NCBI GenBank assembly: GCA_019119045.1
Contig: DWXS01000004.1
Location: 1 to 40,147 of the forward strand
Reading direction: 5' to 3'
DNA from: Candidatus Mailhella merdavium
GTDB lineage: Bacteria > Desulfobacterota > Desulfovibrionia > Desulfovibrionales > Desulfovibrionaceae
DNA length: 40,147 nucleotides
The stretch's first letter is position 1; every line of letters starts with the position of its first letter. The notes below the pieces were generated by a model. The model was not told where the DNA came from and made no database searches. It saw only the letters and a program-made list of their open reading frames with translations. A program made the translations under genes and the position numbers. Positions 16,555 through 25,959 of the stretch are shown here, in pieces.

Positions 16555-17620
16555 TCTGCTTGTCCCGCTCAGCACGGATTTCGGTGCGCTCAATGTGTTC
16601 CGCTACATTACGTTCCGGGCCTCCGTCGCCATGGCCTTTGCCCTGATCCTGACCATCGCGGTGGGGCCGCGCTTCATCGCCGTACTGCACAAGCTCAAGT
16701 TCGGCCAGTACATTCATGAAGATGTGCTTGCCCACATGAACAAGGCGGGCACGCCGACCATGGGCGGACTGCTGATTATGTTCGGCACGGTGGTTTCCAC
16801 CCTGCTGTGGGCCGATATCACCAATTTTTACATTCTGCTCATGCTCTTCGTCTTTGTGGGCTTCGGCATGGTCGGACTGGTGGACGACTGGATGAAAATC
16901 CGCTTCCACCACAACCGAGGACTGAGTCCCCGGGCCAAATTTCTGGGGCAGCTTGTCGTCTCCTGCATTTCTCTGGCCCTGCTGCTCAACAATCCCGAAT
17001 ATTCCACCCGGCTTTCCGTTCCCTTCTTCAAGGGCTTCATGCCCGATCTCGGCATATTCTATCTGGTGTTCGCCTGCGTTGTCCTCATAGGCTCGTCCAA
17101 TGCGGTGAATCTCACCGACGGGCTGGACGGACTGGCCATTCTGCCCGTCGTCATCTGCGCCGGGGTCTACATGGTGTTCCTCTATGTGGCCGGGCACGCC
17201 CAGTTTGCCCAGTATCTTCAGTTCCCCTTTGTGCCGGGCGTGGGCGAAGTGGTCATTTTCTGCGGCGCGCTCATGGGCGCGGGGCTGGGCTTCCTCTGGT
17301 ACAACGCCCTTCCCGCGCAGGTTTTCATGGGCGACGTCGGTTCCCTCAGTCTGGGCGGAGCCATAGGCTTCATGGCCGTGCTGTGCAAGCAGGAACTTAT
17401 CCTGATCCTCGTGGGAGGACTTTTCGTCATTGAAACACTGTCCGTCATTCTTCAGGTAGCCTATTTCCGTTATACGGGAGGGCGCCGTCTCTTCCTCATG
17501 GCTCCTCTGCATCACCATTTTGAAAAGAAGGGACTGCCGGAATCCAAAATCATCGTGCGTTTCTGGATTCTCTCCGTACTGTTCGCTCTGGCCGCCCTTT
17601 CCATACTCAAACTTCGCTGA
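16544..17620 (+). CDS. mraY: Phospho-MurNAc-pentapeptide transferase MraY
   Basis: 358 residues with about ten membrane helices. It transfers phospho-MurNAc-pentapeptide to undecaprenyl phosphate to form lipid I at the inner face of the membrane. Family motifs are [21 protein letters not shown] (catalytic acidic pair), [28 protein letters not shown] and [14 protein letters not shown] 16544 is favoured over an upstream TTG by a GAGGA site seven bases upstream. The start lies inside the end of murF. Confidence 0.97.
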   Translation: MLYNLLVPLSTDFGALNVFRYITFRASVAMAFALILTIAVGPRFIAVLHKLKFGQYIHEDVLAHMNKAGTPTMGGLLIMFGTVVSTLLWADITNFYILLMLFVFVGFGMVGLVDDWMKIRFHHNRGLSPRAKFLGQLVVSCISLALLLNNPEYSTRLSVPFFKGFMPDLGIFYLVFACVVLIGSSNAVNLTDGLDGLAILPVVICAGVYMVFLYVAGHAQFAQYLQFPFVPGVGEVVIFCGALMGAGLGFLWYNALPAQVFMGDVGSLSLGGAIGFMAVLCKQELILILVGGLFVIETLSVILQVAYFRYTGGRRLFLMAPLHHHFEKKGLPESKIIVRFWILSVLFALAALSILKLR

Positions 17621-17649
17621 ACGTTTCCAGCGTCTCCACGGAGGCTGAT

Positions 17650-18966
17650 ATGACCTGTAATCCCGCGCTGCTCACCCCCATCAATGCCGATACCGCCGCA
17701 ATCGTCGTAGGCGGCGGACGCTCCGGCAGAGCCGCCGCAAAACTGCTGCGCCGTCTCGGAGCATCCGTCCGGCTGCTGGAAAAAGATCTTTCCGTCCTTC
17801 CGGAAGACTTCACGGCATGGGCCGCATCCTCGGGAGTGGAGATTCTGGGCGGGGAACACAAGCCGGAATATTTTCTGGACGCGGACATTCTCATTCCGAG
17901 TCCGGGCGCGGCCGTCTCCACAATCCGCCCCCTGCTGACCCCCGGCGAAGAGCCGGAAATCATGGCGGAAACGGAACTGGCCTGGCGTCAGCTTGAAGGA
18001 GAACCCGTTCTTGCCGTCACCGGAACCAGCGGCAAGACGACCACAACCAGTCTGTGCGCCGCCATGCTCGAAGCGCAGGGGCTTGATGTCTTTCTCGGCG
18101 GAAATATCGGCACGCCGCTTTCGGAATATGTGCTGGCCAGAGCGGAAGGACGCCCGAAAGCGGATGCGCTGGCTCTAGAACTTTCCAGCTTCCAGTTGCA
18201 GACCTGTACCACGCTGCGCCCGAGGGTGGCTCTTCTGCTGAATATTTCCGCCAATCATCTCGACTACCACCGGGATATGAAGGAATATATCGAATCCAAG
18301 ATGCGCCTGTTCCGCTGTCAGGATGCCTCCTGTCTCGCCGTGTTCGGCCCCGGTCTGCGCGGCCTGCCGGAACATATGAACGTCAAGGCGCGCGTCGTCT
18401 ATTTTGATCCTGATTCCGGCCGCTTTCCCGACATGCAGCTCATCGGCCCTCATAACCATGCCAATGCCGAAGCAGCATGGCAGGCCTGCCGGGAATTCGG
18501 CGTCACGCTGGAAAACGCCCGCCGCGCCGTAAAGGAGTTCAAGTCCCTTCCGCACCGGCTCGAGCGCATCGCGGAAAAAGACGGCGTATTGTATGTCAAC
18601 GACTCCAAATGTACCACTGTCGAAGCCCTCAAGGTGGCCCTCGCCTCCTTTGACCGCCCCGTACTGCTGATGGCGGGCGGCAAATTCAAGGGCGGCGATC
18701 TGGAAGGGCTGGCCCCGCTGCTGAAAGAACATGTGAAGGCGGTAGGCCTGTTCGGAGGCTCGCGGGATATTTTTGAAAAGGCCTGGGGCACGCTGCTGCC
18801 GACAAGCTGGGATGAAAATCTTCACAAGGTTCTGACCAGACTGCGCGGCATGGCGAAGCCCGGCGACGTGATCCTGCTTGCTCCGGCCACCTCGAGTTAC
18901 GATCAATATAAAAATTACCTTGAACGCGGCGACGACTTCAGACGCGCCGTCGGGGAACTGAACTGA
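17650..18966 (+). CDS. murD: UDP-MurNAc-L-Ala:D-Glu ligase MurD
   Basis: 438 residues. It adds D-glutamate to UDP-MurNAc-L-Ala. The N-terminal nucleotide-binding domain has VVGGGRSGRAAAKLL. The ATP loop is [14 protein letters not shown], followed by ELSSFQLQT, NISANHLDYHRDMKEYI, SLPHRLERI, VNDSKCTTVEALKVAL and LMAGGKFKGGDL. A strong GGAGG site precedes ATG 17650. Only two bases separate its stop from ftsW. Confidence 0.97.
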   Translation: MTCNPALLTPINADTAAIVVGGGRSGRAAAKLLRRLGASVRLLEKDLSVLPEDFTAWAASSGVEILGGEHKPEYFLDADILIPSPGAAVSTIRPLLTPGEEPEIMAETELAWRQLEGEPVLAVTGTSGKTTTTSLCAAMLEAQGLDVFLGGNIGTPLSEYVLARAEGRPKADALALELSSFQLQTCTTLRPRVALLLNISANHLDYHRDMKEYIESKMRLFRCQDASCLAVFGPGLRGLPEHMNVKARVVYFDPDSGRFPDMQLIGPHNHANAEAAWQACREFGVTLENARRAVKEFKSLPHRLERIAEKDGVLYVNDSKCTTVEALKVALASFDRPVLLMAGGKFKGGDLEGLAPLLKEHVKAVGLFGGSRDIFEKAWGTLLPTSWDENLHKVLTRLRGMAKPGDVILLAPATSSYDQYKNYLERGDDFRRAVGELN

Positions 18967-18968
18967 AT

Positions 18969-20150
18969 ATGGCCTACATGACGACTTCTCCCTTTCTCAG
19001 CTCCGCTTCCGGAAGCCGTGCCGCCCGGAACACGCTCCGCACCCCTGCCCGTGCGCCGGAGGCTCCCGGCCCCATGGACTGGTGGCTGGCGGCCGTCGTT
19101 CTGACGCTGCTGTGCATCGGCCTGCTCATGGTGCTGTCCACCAGCGGCGTCATCGGCGAGCGTCTGGCGGGAGACAAGTATCTGTTCTTCAAGCGTCAGC
19201 TCGTGTTCACGGCCATAGGGAGCGTGGCGCTGATCATTGCGGCCCGCTTGCCCCGCCGCTTCATCGACGGCCTTGCCTATCCTTCGCTCTTTCTGGCCTT
19301 TCTTCTGCTTCTGGCCTGCATCACGCCCTTCGGACTCCGGGTCAACGGCGCAAGCCGCTGGATACCCGTCGGGGGCTTTTCCCTCCAGCCCATGGAATTC
19401 GCGCGCATCGCGCTGGTTCTGTATCTTGCCTATTTCATGAGTACCAAGCAGGATCTGGTAAAAACCTTCATCAAGGGCGTGATTCCGCCCTTTGCCGTGA
19501 CGGGCGTCCTCTGCTGCCTGCTGCTGCTCCAGCCGGACTTCGGCGGAGCCATGGTCATGATCACGCTGCTGTTTTTCATGTGTCTGGTCGGCGGAACCCG
19601 CTTTCTCTATCTGTTTCTGACCATCGCTCTGGCTCTGGGTTCAGCCGCGATGCTGGTCATGGTGTCCCCCTACCGTATGCGGCGTCTGCTGGCCTTTCTC
19701 GATCCCTTCAAGGACGCGCTGGATACCGGCTATCAGCTGGTGCAGTCGCTGTACGCCCTGGGGAGCGGCGGCCTTTTCGGGCTGGGCATGGGCAACAGCA
19801 TGCAGAAAATGCTGTATCTGCCCGAAGCGCACAACGACTTCATCATGGCCGTGGTCGGGGAAGAGCTGGGCTTTGTCGGCATAACGCTGATCATGTTGCT
19901 TTTTGCCATGCTCTTTGCCCGCTGCTATCGAATCATCATGGGACAGAGCGTCCTGCGCGACCGCCTCACCGCTTTCGGGATCACGCTGGTCATCGCGCTG
20001 GGCGCGGTACTCAACCTCGCCGTAGTTCTCGGCATGGCTCCGCCCAAAGGCGTGGCGATGCCCTTTCTCAGCTACGGCGGCAGCAGCCTCATTGCCAGCA
20101 TGATCTGTGTGGGCCTGCTGCTGAACTATTCACGAACGTCGCGGGAGTAA
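18969..20150 (+). CDS. ftsW: Septal peptidoglycan polymerase FtsW
   Basis: 393 residues. A cytoplasmic leader of about 35 residues is followed by about ten membrane helices of the SEDS family. FtsW polymerises lipid II into septal glycan strands together with FtsI. Conserved SEDS features: DKYLFFKRQLVF, VNGASRWIPVGGFSLQP, LLLQPDFGGAMVMI, YQLVQSLYALGSGGLFGLG, EAHNDFIMAVVGEELGF and MPFLSYGGSSLIASM. The start at ATG 18969 is two bases after murD. A long second frame through this gene, continuous with murG, is a shadow. Confidence 0.96.
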   Translation: MAYMTTSPFLSSASGSRAARNTLRTPARAPEAPGPMDWWLAAVVLTLLCIGLLMVLSTSGVIGERLAGDKYLFFKRQLVFTAIGSVALIIAARLPRRFIDGLAYPSLFLAFLLLLACITPFGLRVNGASRWIPVGGFSLQPMEFARIALVLYLAYFMSTKQDLVKTFIKGVIPPFAVTGVLCCLLLLQPDFGGAMVMITLLFFMCLVGGTRFLYLFLTIALALGSAAMLVMVSPYRMRRLLAFLDPFKDALDTGYQLVQSLYALGSGGLFGLGMGNSMQKMLYLPEAHNDFIMAVVGEELGFVGITLIMLLFAMLFARCYRIIMGQSVLRDRLTAFGITLVIALGAVLNLAVVLGMAPPKGVAMPFLSYGGSSLIASMICVGLLLNYSRTSRE

Positions 20151-20155
20151 ATTCT

Positions 20156-21280
20156 ATGGCTTTGCGCGTCATTCTTACCACCGGAGGTACGGGCGGACAT
20201 ATTTTCCCCGCGCTGGCCGTGGCCGAGGCCCTGAAAAAACGTCTGCCGGATACGGAAATTCTCTTCATCGGCGGACTGTACGGCCCGGAATCCGAACTGG
20301 CGGCCCGGGCGGGGCTTGAATTCTACGGACTTGCCGTCCGCGGCATGCTCGGGCGGGGACTCAGGGCCCTGCCGGCTCTGGGCGCAATGCTCAAGGGCAT
20401 TGCGCAGGCCAGAACCCTGATCAGGGAACGCCGTCCCGACGTGGTCATGGGCTTCGGCGGCTATGCCGCCTTCGCCACCGTGTTCGCCGCCTTCACCCGG
20501 GGCCTGCCCACCGGCATACACGAACAGAACGCCGTTCCCGGCGCGGCCAACCGTCTTCTGGGCAAGGTTGTGCGCAAAATCTGCCTTTCTCTCCCTGATC
20601 TCGGGCACGCCTTCCCCGCCGCAAAATGCGTCATGACGGGGAACCCCATACGCGCCGATATTGCCGAACTGGGCAAAAGCGGCGTCCGGGAAGCCCTGCT
20701 GAAAAAAAAGGCCGGAAGGGAACGGCGTCATCTGCTGATCATGGGAGGAAGCCAGGGAGCCCGCGCGCTCAACTCGCTGGGCATCACCATGCTTGCCAGA
20801 CTGCGGGATGCCGGCGTGGATATTCTGCATCAGACGGGAACAAAGGATCTGGATCGGGTGCGCGCGGCCTACCGCAGCCACGGTTATGCGACGGAAGATG
20901 TGGAGGCGATGGTTCTTCCCTTCATCCATGACATGGCCGCCGCCTATGAATGGGCGGATCTGGCCCTGTGCCGGGCAGGAGCCACCTCGCTGGCCGAACT
21001 TGCGGCCACGGGCACGCCTTCCGTCCTCGTCCCCTTTCCCTATGCCGCCCACGATCACCAAACCGGCAATGCCAGGGCCATGCGCAATGCCGGCGGCGCG
21101 CTTCTGGTGCCGGAAAGCGAAATGGAAGAACTCAACATGTCGGAAATGATCCTCTCTCTCCTGAACGATCATGAGCGTCTGCGGATGATGAGCGACGGCG
21201 CCCTCACGCTGGCCCGTCCTCAGGCTGCGGAAAGCGTGGCAGAAGAAATCCTCGCTCTGGCGCGGCTCAGGAACGCCTGA
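20156..21280 (+). CDS. murG: Lipid II-forming GlcNAc transferase MurG
   Basis: 374 residues of the GT-B glycosyltransferase fold. MurG adds GlcNAc to lipid I to make lipid II on the cytoplasmic face. Motifs: [19 protein letters not shown] near the N-terminus, [14 protein letters not shown]-type substrate loop [16 protein letters not shown], the UDP-GlcNAc site [10 protein letters not shown], and [15 protein letters not shown] with the [14 protein letters not shown] segment. ATG 20156 is used because the ribosome site GGGAG overlaps the ftsW stop five bases upstream. Confidence 0.97.
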   Translation: MALRVILTTGGTGGHIFPALAVAEALKKRLPDTEILFIGGLYGPESELAARAGLEFYGLAVRGMLGRGLRALPALGAMLKGIAQARTLIRERRPDVVMGFGGYAAFATVFAAFTRGLPTGIHEQNAVPGAANRLLGKVVRKICLSLPDLGHAFPAAKCVMTGNPIRADIAELGKSGVREALLKKKAGRERRHLLIMGGSQGARALNSLGITMLARLRDAGVDILHQTGTKDLDRVRAAYRSHGYATEDVEAMVLPFIHDMAAAYEWADLALCRAGATSLAELAATGTPSVLVPFPYAAHDHQTGNARAMRNAGGALLVPESEMEELNMSEMILSLLNDHERLRMMSDGALTLARPQAAESVAEEILALARLRNA

Positions 21281-21312
21281 AACACCCTTCTTCCGCAAGG
21301 ACGGATGTTCGA

Positions 21313-22695
21313 ATGAATTCCAAAATCAAAGCCATACACATGATCGGTATCGGCGGCTCGGGCATGAGCGGCATAGCTGAAGTGCTGCTGAATCTCGGCT
21401 ACAAGGTACAGGGATCGGATATTGCAGAAAGCGCGACGGTGCGGCAGCTCCGGCAGCTCGGCGCGGATATCCACATCGGACACGCGGCCGAAAACCTCGG
21501 CAATCCGCAGGTCGTCGTGCGTTCCTCCGCCGTGGGAGACGACAATCCGGAAGTCATGGCTGCGCGCTCCCGGGGAATCCCCGTCATTCCCCGTGCGGAA
21601 ATGCTGGCCGAACTGATGCGCCTGCGCACGGGCATCGCCGTTGCGGGAACCCACGGCAAAACAACGACGACATCGCTCACCGCGTCCATCTTCAAGGCGG
21701 CGGGCCTTGATCCTACCGTGATCATCGGAGGGCTGCTCAACGCTTACGGAGCCAACGGCCACCTCGGGGAAAGCGAATACATCATCGCCGAGGCCGACGA
21801 ATCGGACGGCTCCTTCCTCTGCCTGTTCCCCATCATCAATGTAGTCACCAATGTGGATTATGATCACATCGATCACTACGGCACGCAGGACGCCATCGAC
21901 GACGCCTTCGTCGCGTTCATGAACAAGGTTCCGTTCTACGGGGTCAACGTGGTGTGCGCCGACGATCCCGGCGTTCGCCGTCTTCTTCCCCGCGTGAAAC
22001 GCCCCGTGCTTACCTACGGCTTCGGACAGGACTGCGCCATCCGGGGCGAAATCATGGAATGTGCCGCCAGCAGCTGGTTCCGCGTCTTTCTGAAGGATTC
22101 CCGGGGTGTGGAAAGCGAATTCGCCGAAGTGGAACTCGCCCAGCCCGGCCGTCACAACGTTCTCAACGCCCTTGCCGCCATCGGCGTGGGCCTTCAGGCC
22201 GGCATAGATCCCCGCGACTGTGTGGCCGGGCTTGCCGGATTCAGCGGCGTGGGGCGGCGTTTCGAGCGCAAGGGAGAAAAGAACGGCATCACGATCATCG
22301 ACGACTACGGCCACCATCCGGCGGAGATTGCCGCCACGCTGGCAACCGTGAAGCAGGTGTTCCCGGGACGGCGCGTGGTCATGGTGTTCCAGCCGCACCG
22401 CTTTACCCGCACGCAGGCTCTTTTCGGCGAATTCTGCCAGAGTTTCGAAGCCGTGGACAAGCTTTTCCTTGCCGAAATATATCCGGCTTCGGAAAAGCCC
22501 ATTCCCGGCGTGAGCGGCGCCAGCCTCGCTCAGGGCATACGTCAGGTTTCGCGCACGGACGTTACCTTCATGCCCGGTTTTGACGCCATTGTCGAAGCCC
22601 TGAAAGACGAACTGAAGCCCGGCGACGTTCTGATCACCCAGGGCGCGGGCAGTGTGACCACGGTAGGCCCGCGCGTTCTGGCAGGCATGGAGTAG
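21313..22695 (+). CDS. murC: UDP-MurNAc:L-Ala ligase MurC
   Basis: 460 residues. It adds L-alanine to UDP-MurNAc. Motifs: [17 protein letters not shown] at the N-terminus, the ATP loop [66 protein letters not shown] and [12 protein letters not shown]. The 32-bp gap after murG is the largest between murD and murB but shows no terminator. The ribosome site is AAGGA, somewhat far from the ATG. Confidence 0.97.
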   Translation: MNSKIKAIHMIGIGGSGMSGIAEVLLNLGYKVQGSDIAESATVRQLRQLGADIHIGHAAENLGNPQVVVRSSAVGDDNPEVMAARSRGIPVIPRAEMLAELMRLRTGIAVAGTHGKTTTTSLTASIFKAAGLDPTVIIGGLLNAYGANGHLGESEYIIAEADESDGSFLCLFPIINVVTNVDYDHIDHYGTQDAIDDAFVAFMNKVPFYGVNVVCADDPGVRRLLPRVKRPVLTYGFGQDCAIRGEIMECAASSWFRVFLKDSRGVESEFAEVELAQPGRHNVLNALAAIGVGLQAGIDPRDCVAGLAGFSGVGRRFERKGEKNGITIIDDYGHHPAEIAATLATVKQVFPGRRVVMVFQPHRFTRTQALFGEFCQSFEAVDKLFLAEIYPASEKPIPGVSGASLAQGIRQVSRTDVTFMPGFDAIVEALKDELKPGDVLITQGAGSVTTVGPRVLAGME

Positions 22696-22699
22696 TCAG

Positions 22700-23608
22700 G
22701 TGAACATTCTCCGACAAGGGCATTCCTCTCCTCTGGCCGAACTCACCACGCTCCGGGTGGGGGGCTGCCCCGTGGCCGAAATACGTCTGGACACGGCGGA
22801 AGATTATGAAGGCCTGTCCACGCTCCTTGAGCAGGAAGGCTTTCCCGTCCGGGTACTCGGCGGCGGCAGTAACCTGCTTGTCCGGGAGGGCAGTCTGCCC
22901 TTTGCCGTTCTGCGCCCTATGAACGGAGCGGGGCAGACTCCGGAAGCCATCGGGCCGGACCCGCTTGCTTCAGGAGAGGAACGTATGCTCATCCGCGCAG
23001 GCGCGGGACTGCGCATGCCCGCCCTGCTCTCATGGTGCGCGGCGCACGGCCTGTCCGGTCTGGAAGGCCTGATCGGCGTACCTGGCAGACTGGGCGGCGC
23101 AACGGCCATGAATGCCGGCGCCTACGGCTGTTCCTTTGCGCCTCTGCTGCGGGAACTGACCGTCTTCACCCCTGAACAGGGACTTCACCGTGTCGCGGAA
23201 AACGGATGGAACTGCGCCTACCGGCATTTTTCGCTCAGTGAGCCGTGCGCCTGGTTCCTCGTGACGGACGCGCTTCTTTCCCTGCCCGTCAAAAGCCCGG
23301 AAGAAGTGCGCTCGCGCATGAAAGAGAATCTGTACCGCAAAAAATCAACGCAGCCGGTCACGGCCCGCACGGCCGGATGCGTTTTTAAGAACCCGGACGG
23401 GGAATCCGCCGGAAAACTGCTGGAACAGGCGGGAATGAAGGGCAGAACAAAAGGCGGCATGAAATTTTCCGAAAAGCATGCCAACTTTCTCGTCAACGAA
23501 GGCCGGGGCAGCTATGCGGCCGCCCGGGAACTCATTGCAGAAGCGGAAGAGCGCGTAGCCCGCACGTCGGGCATAACTCTTGAAATGGAAATCATGGTGT
23601 GGTCATGA
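22700..23608 (+). CDS. murB: UDP-N-acetylenolpyruvoylglucosamine reductase MurB
   Basis: 302 residues, FAD-dependent. It reduces UDP-GlcNAc-enolpyruvate to UDP-MurNAc. The FAD-binding segments are VRVLGGGSNLLVREG and GVPGRLGGATAMNAGAYGC. The catalytic region reads TAGCVFKNPDGESAGKLLE, so the proton-donor serine of E. coli MurB is a cysteine here, a variant known in some type II MurB enzymes. The C-terminal segment KFSEKHANFLVN is typical. It starts with GTG 22700 behind GGAG. Its stop overlaps the ftsQ start. Confidence 0.95.
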   Translation: MNILRQGHSSPLAELTTLRVGGCPVAEIRLDTAEDYEGLSTLLEQEGFPVRVLGGGSNLLVREGSLPFAVLRPMNGAGQTPEAIGPDPLASGEERMLIRAGAGLRMPALLSWCAAHGLSGLEGLIGVPGRLGGATAMNAGAYGCSFAPLLRELTVFTPEQGLHRVAENGWNCAYRHFSLSEPCAWFLVTDALLSLPVKSPEEVRSRMKENLYRKKSTQPVTARTAGCVFKNPDGESAGKLLEQAGMKGRTKGGMKFSEKHANFLVNEGRGSYAAARELIAEAEERVARTSGITLEMEIMVWS

Positions 23609-24510
23609 GTATTTTTTCCCCTCGTGAAAAACACGGCAAGACCCGCAACCGTTATATTCCGGCCAAGCAGTCCGCGATATCGAAAAACCGTTTGCGCATG
23701 GCAAAAACGGGGGCATTGTCCCGGAATGCCGCTGCGGCGGCAGCAAATTCCGCCCTTCTGCCCTCTCTGCAGGGGCGGGTGGAGCTGCGCAGACTGGGGG
23801 CCTGGTTCTGCACGCTCGGCTGCGCCGCTCTGCTGTGCGCCTCTCTCGGCTTCGGCCTGTACAAAACCTATCAGTTCTGTACGGAGAGCGATTATTTCAA
23901 GGTCAGTCGCATAGATATCAGGGGATTAAGCCAGCTTACGGCGGAAGATGTCCTGACCATAAGCGGACTCAAGGAAGGAGATAACAGTCTTTCCGTCCGC
24001 ATTGCAGATATGGAGGCCAAACTTCTGCAAAACCCCTGGATTGAAGCGGTTTCCATTCGTCGCGAACTGCCGGACGCCTTTGTCATCAATGTCAGGGAGC
24101 GGGTTCCGCAGTTCTGGATACTGAAAAACGGAACGCTTCACTATCTTGATCAGAACGGTCTGCTTATCGCGCCTGTGCAAAGCGAGAATTTCCGTTCTCT
24201 TCCGACGCTGGACATAGGCCCCGGAGGCGAAGACGCCATTCCCTATCTCGGCGACTTCATGACGCAACTGAAGGAAAAAGGTCTGCCCTTTGATCTCACG
24301 CAAATCTCATGGTTACGCATCAGCGCAGGAAAGGGATTCGAATTGTACTGGGAAAATAAGCATCTTTCTCTAAGTATCGGTATCGAAAACTGGCAGGAGA
24401 ATCTGAAACGGCTCGCTCTGGTCATAGACGATATGGAAAAACGCAAGGAAATCAGCAAAACACGGGAAATATGCGCGGCAGATGGACAGGTCTGGCTGCA
24501 CAAGGCATGA
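23605..24510 (+). CDS. ftsQ: Cell division protein FtsQ
   Basis: 301 residues. A basic cytoplasmic tail of about 70 residues precedes one membrane segment (LGCAALLCASLGFGLY). A POTRA domain follows (FKVSRIDIRGLSQLTAEDVL, then NPWIEAVSIRRELPDAFVI) and then the FtsQ beta domain. FtsQ recruits FtsL and FtsB to the division site. ATG 23605 overlaps the murB stop (ATGA), and a GTG lies two codons upstream. No ddl gene precedes it, unlike in E. coli. Confidence 0.92.
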   Translation: MSIFSPREKHGKTRNRYIPAKQSAISKNRLRMAKTGALSRNAAAAAANSALLPSLQGRVELRRLGAWFCTLGCAALLCASLGFGLYKTYQFCTESDYFKVSRIDIRGLSQLTAEDVLTISGLKEGDNSLSVRIADMEAKLLQNPWIEAVSIRRELPDAFVINVRERVPQFWILKNGTLHYLDQNGLLIAPVQSENFRSLPTLDIGPGGEDAIPYLGDFMTQLKEKGLPFDLTQISWLRISAGKGFELYWENKHLSLSIGIENWQENLKRLALVIDDMEKRKEISKTREICAADGQVWLHKA

Positions 24511-24690
24511 TTTTCCTGCGCCGTTATTGAGAATTCATCTCGAAATCCTCTAGACAATTTCTTGAAATTATGATGAATTTTTTACCTCATAAGACTGAAG
24601 AACTATACGGAAAAATCCGTACTCCGCGTGCCGGATCAGATAGTTCTCTTCGGCAGACAACATTTGTGATCGCTCCCCTGGAGGAACAGC

Positions 24691-25929
24691 ATGTCCAAAT
24701 CCGAACTCATCGTCGGCCTTGATATAGGCACTACCAAGATCTGCTGCGTGGTAGGCGAGGCTTCGGAGGACGGAACGATGAATATCGTCGGCGTCGGAGA
24801 AAGCCCCTCTACAGGTCTGCGGAAAGGTGTCGTCGTCAACATTGAACAGACCGTGCAATCCATCCGCAAGGCGGTGGATGAAGCGGAGCGCATGGCCAAC
24901 TGCGAAATACGCTCGGTCTATGCCGGAATCGCCGGAGGTCACATCAGGGGAACCAACTCTCACGGGGCCATTCCCCTCAAGGACGGCAAGGAAGTGGACG
25001 CCCGCGATGTCGAAAGAGTCATCGAGGCGGCCAAGGCCGTGGCCATACCTTCCGGCAGCGAAGTCATCCACATTCTTCCCCAGGAATACATTGTGGACGA
25101 TCAGCTCGGAATTTCCGATCCCATCGGCATGTCCGGCTACCGGCTGGAGGCTCATGTCCATATCGTCACGGGAGCCATTACGTCCGCGCAGAACATCATC
25201 CGTTCCTGCAAGAGAAGCAACCTTGAAGTTTCCGACATCGTGCTTGAGGCTCTGGCCTCTTCCAAGGCCATTCTCACCGACGAGGAACGGGAAATCGGCG
25301 TGGCCATCGTCGACCTCGGCGGGGGCACCAGCGATATTGCGGTATTCACCAACGATTCCATCAAGCATACCGGCGCGGTTGCGCTGGGAGGCCAGAACCT
25401 CACCAGCGACATAGCCTTCGGGCTGCGTACGCCCGTTGCCTCGGCGGAGAAGATAAAAATACGTCACGGCTGCGCCATGGCACAAATGGTACGCCCGGAG
25501 GAAACCATCGAAGTGCCCAGCGTCGGCGGGCGTTCATCCCGGTATCTCTCCCGCCAGCTTCTTGCGGAAATATGCGAACCGCGCATGGAAGAGATTCTCA
25601 CGCTCGTGGATCAGGAACTGGAACGGTCGGGGTACAAACGTCAAATCGGGGCGGGAGTCGTCCTCACGGGCGGCACGGCCCTCATACCCGGATGTCAGGA
25701 ACTGGCGGAGCAGGTCTTCAACCTGCCCACCCGTCTCGGCTATCCGCGCAGGGTCGGCGTATTCAAGGACAAGGTCAACAATCCCAAATACGCGACGGCC
25801 ATAGGGCTTCTTTTCTACGGAGCGGAAAAAGAGGGCGCGGAACCGGAGTTCCGCGACAGCAACAACGAAACCAACGTATTCAACGACATCATTTCCCGTA
25901 TGAAGAAATGGTTCCTGGATATCAAATAA
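24691..25929 (+). CDS. ftsA: Cell division protein FtsA
   Basis: 412 residues, an actin-like ATPase that anchors FtsZ to the membrane. Motifs: LIVGLDIGTTKICCVVGE (phosphate 1), AIVDLGGGTSDIAVF (phosphate 2), VVLTGGTALIPG (adenosine motif), and a C-terminal amphipathic helix SRMKKWFLDIK used as membrane anchor. ATG 24691 has GGAGG nearby. The 180-bp gap before it is AT-rich around 24550-24595 (for example TTGAAA at 24562) and may hold an internal promoter for ftsA-ftsZ. Confidence 0.97.
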   Translation: MSKSELIVGLDIGTTKICCVVGEASEDGTMNIVGVGESPSTGLRKGVVVNIEQTVQSIRKAVDEAERMANCEIRSVYAGIAGGHIRGTNSHGAIPLKDGKEVDARDVERVIEAAKAVAIPSGSEVIHILPQEYIVDDQLGISDPIGMSGYRLEAHVHIVTGAITSAQNIIRSCKRSNLEVSDIVLEALASSKAILTDEEREIGVAIVDLGGGTSDIAVFTNDSIKHTGAVALGGQNLTSDIAFGLRTPVASAEKIKIRHGCAMAQMVRPEETIEVPSVGGRSSRYLSRQLLAEICEPRMEEILTLVDQELERSGYKRQIGAGVVLTGGTALIPGCQELAEQVFNLPTRLGYPRRVGVFKDKVNNPKYATAIGLLFYGAEKEGAEPEFRDSNNETNVFNDIISRMKKWFLDIK

Positions 25930-25959
25930 GGCAAGCGACGGAAATTCAGGGGGGCATCC

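Noticed and set aside
19082-21280. 732-codon frame through ftsW joined to murG
   Set aside because: The part inside ftsW is an out-of-frame shadow; the real murG starts at 20156 behind its own ribosome site.
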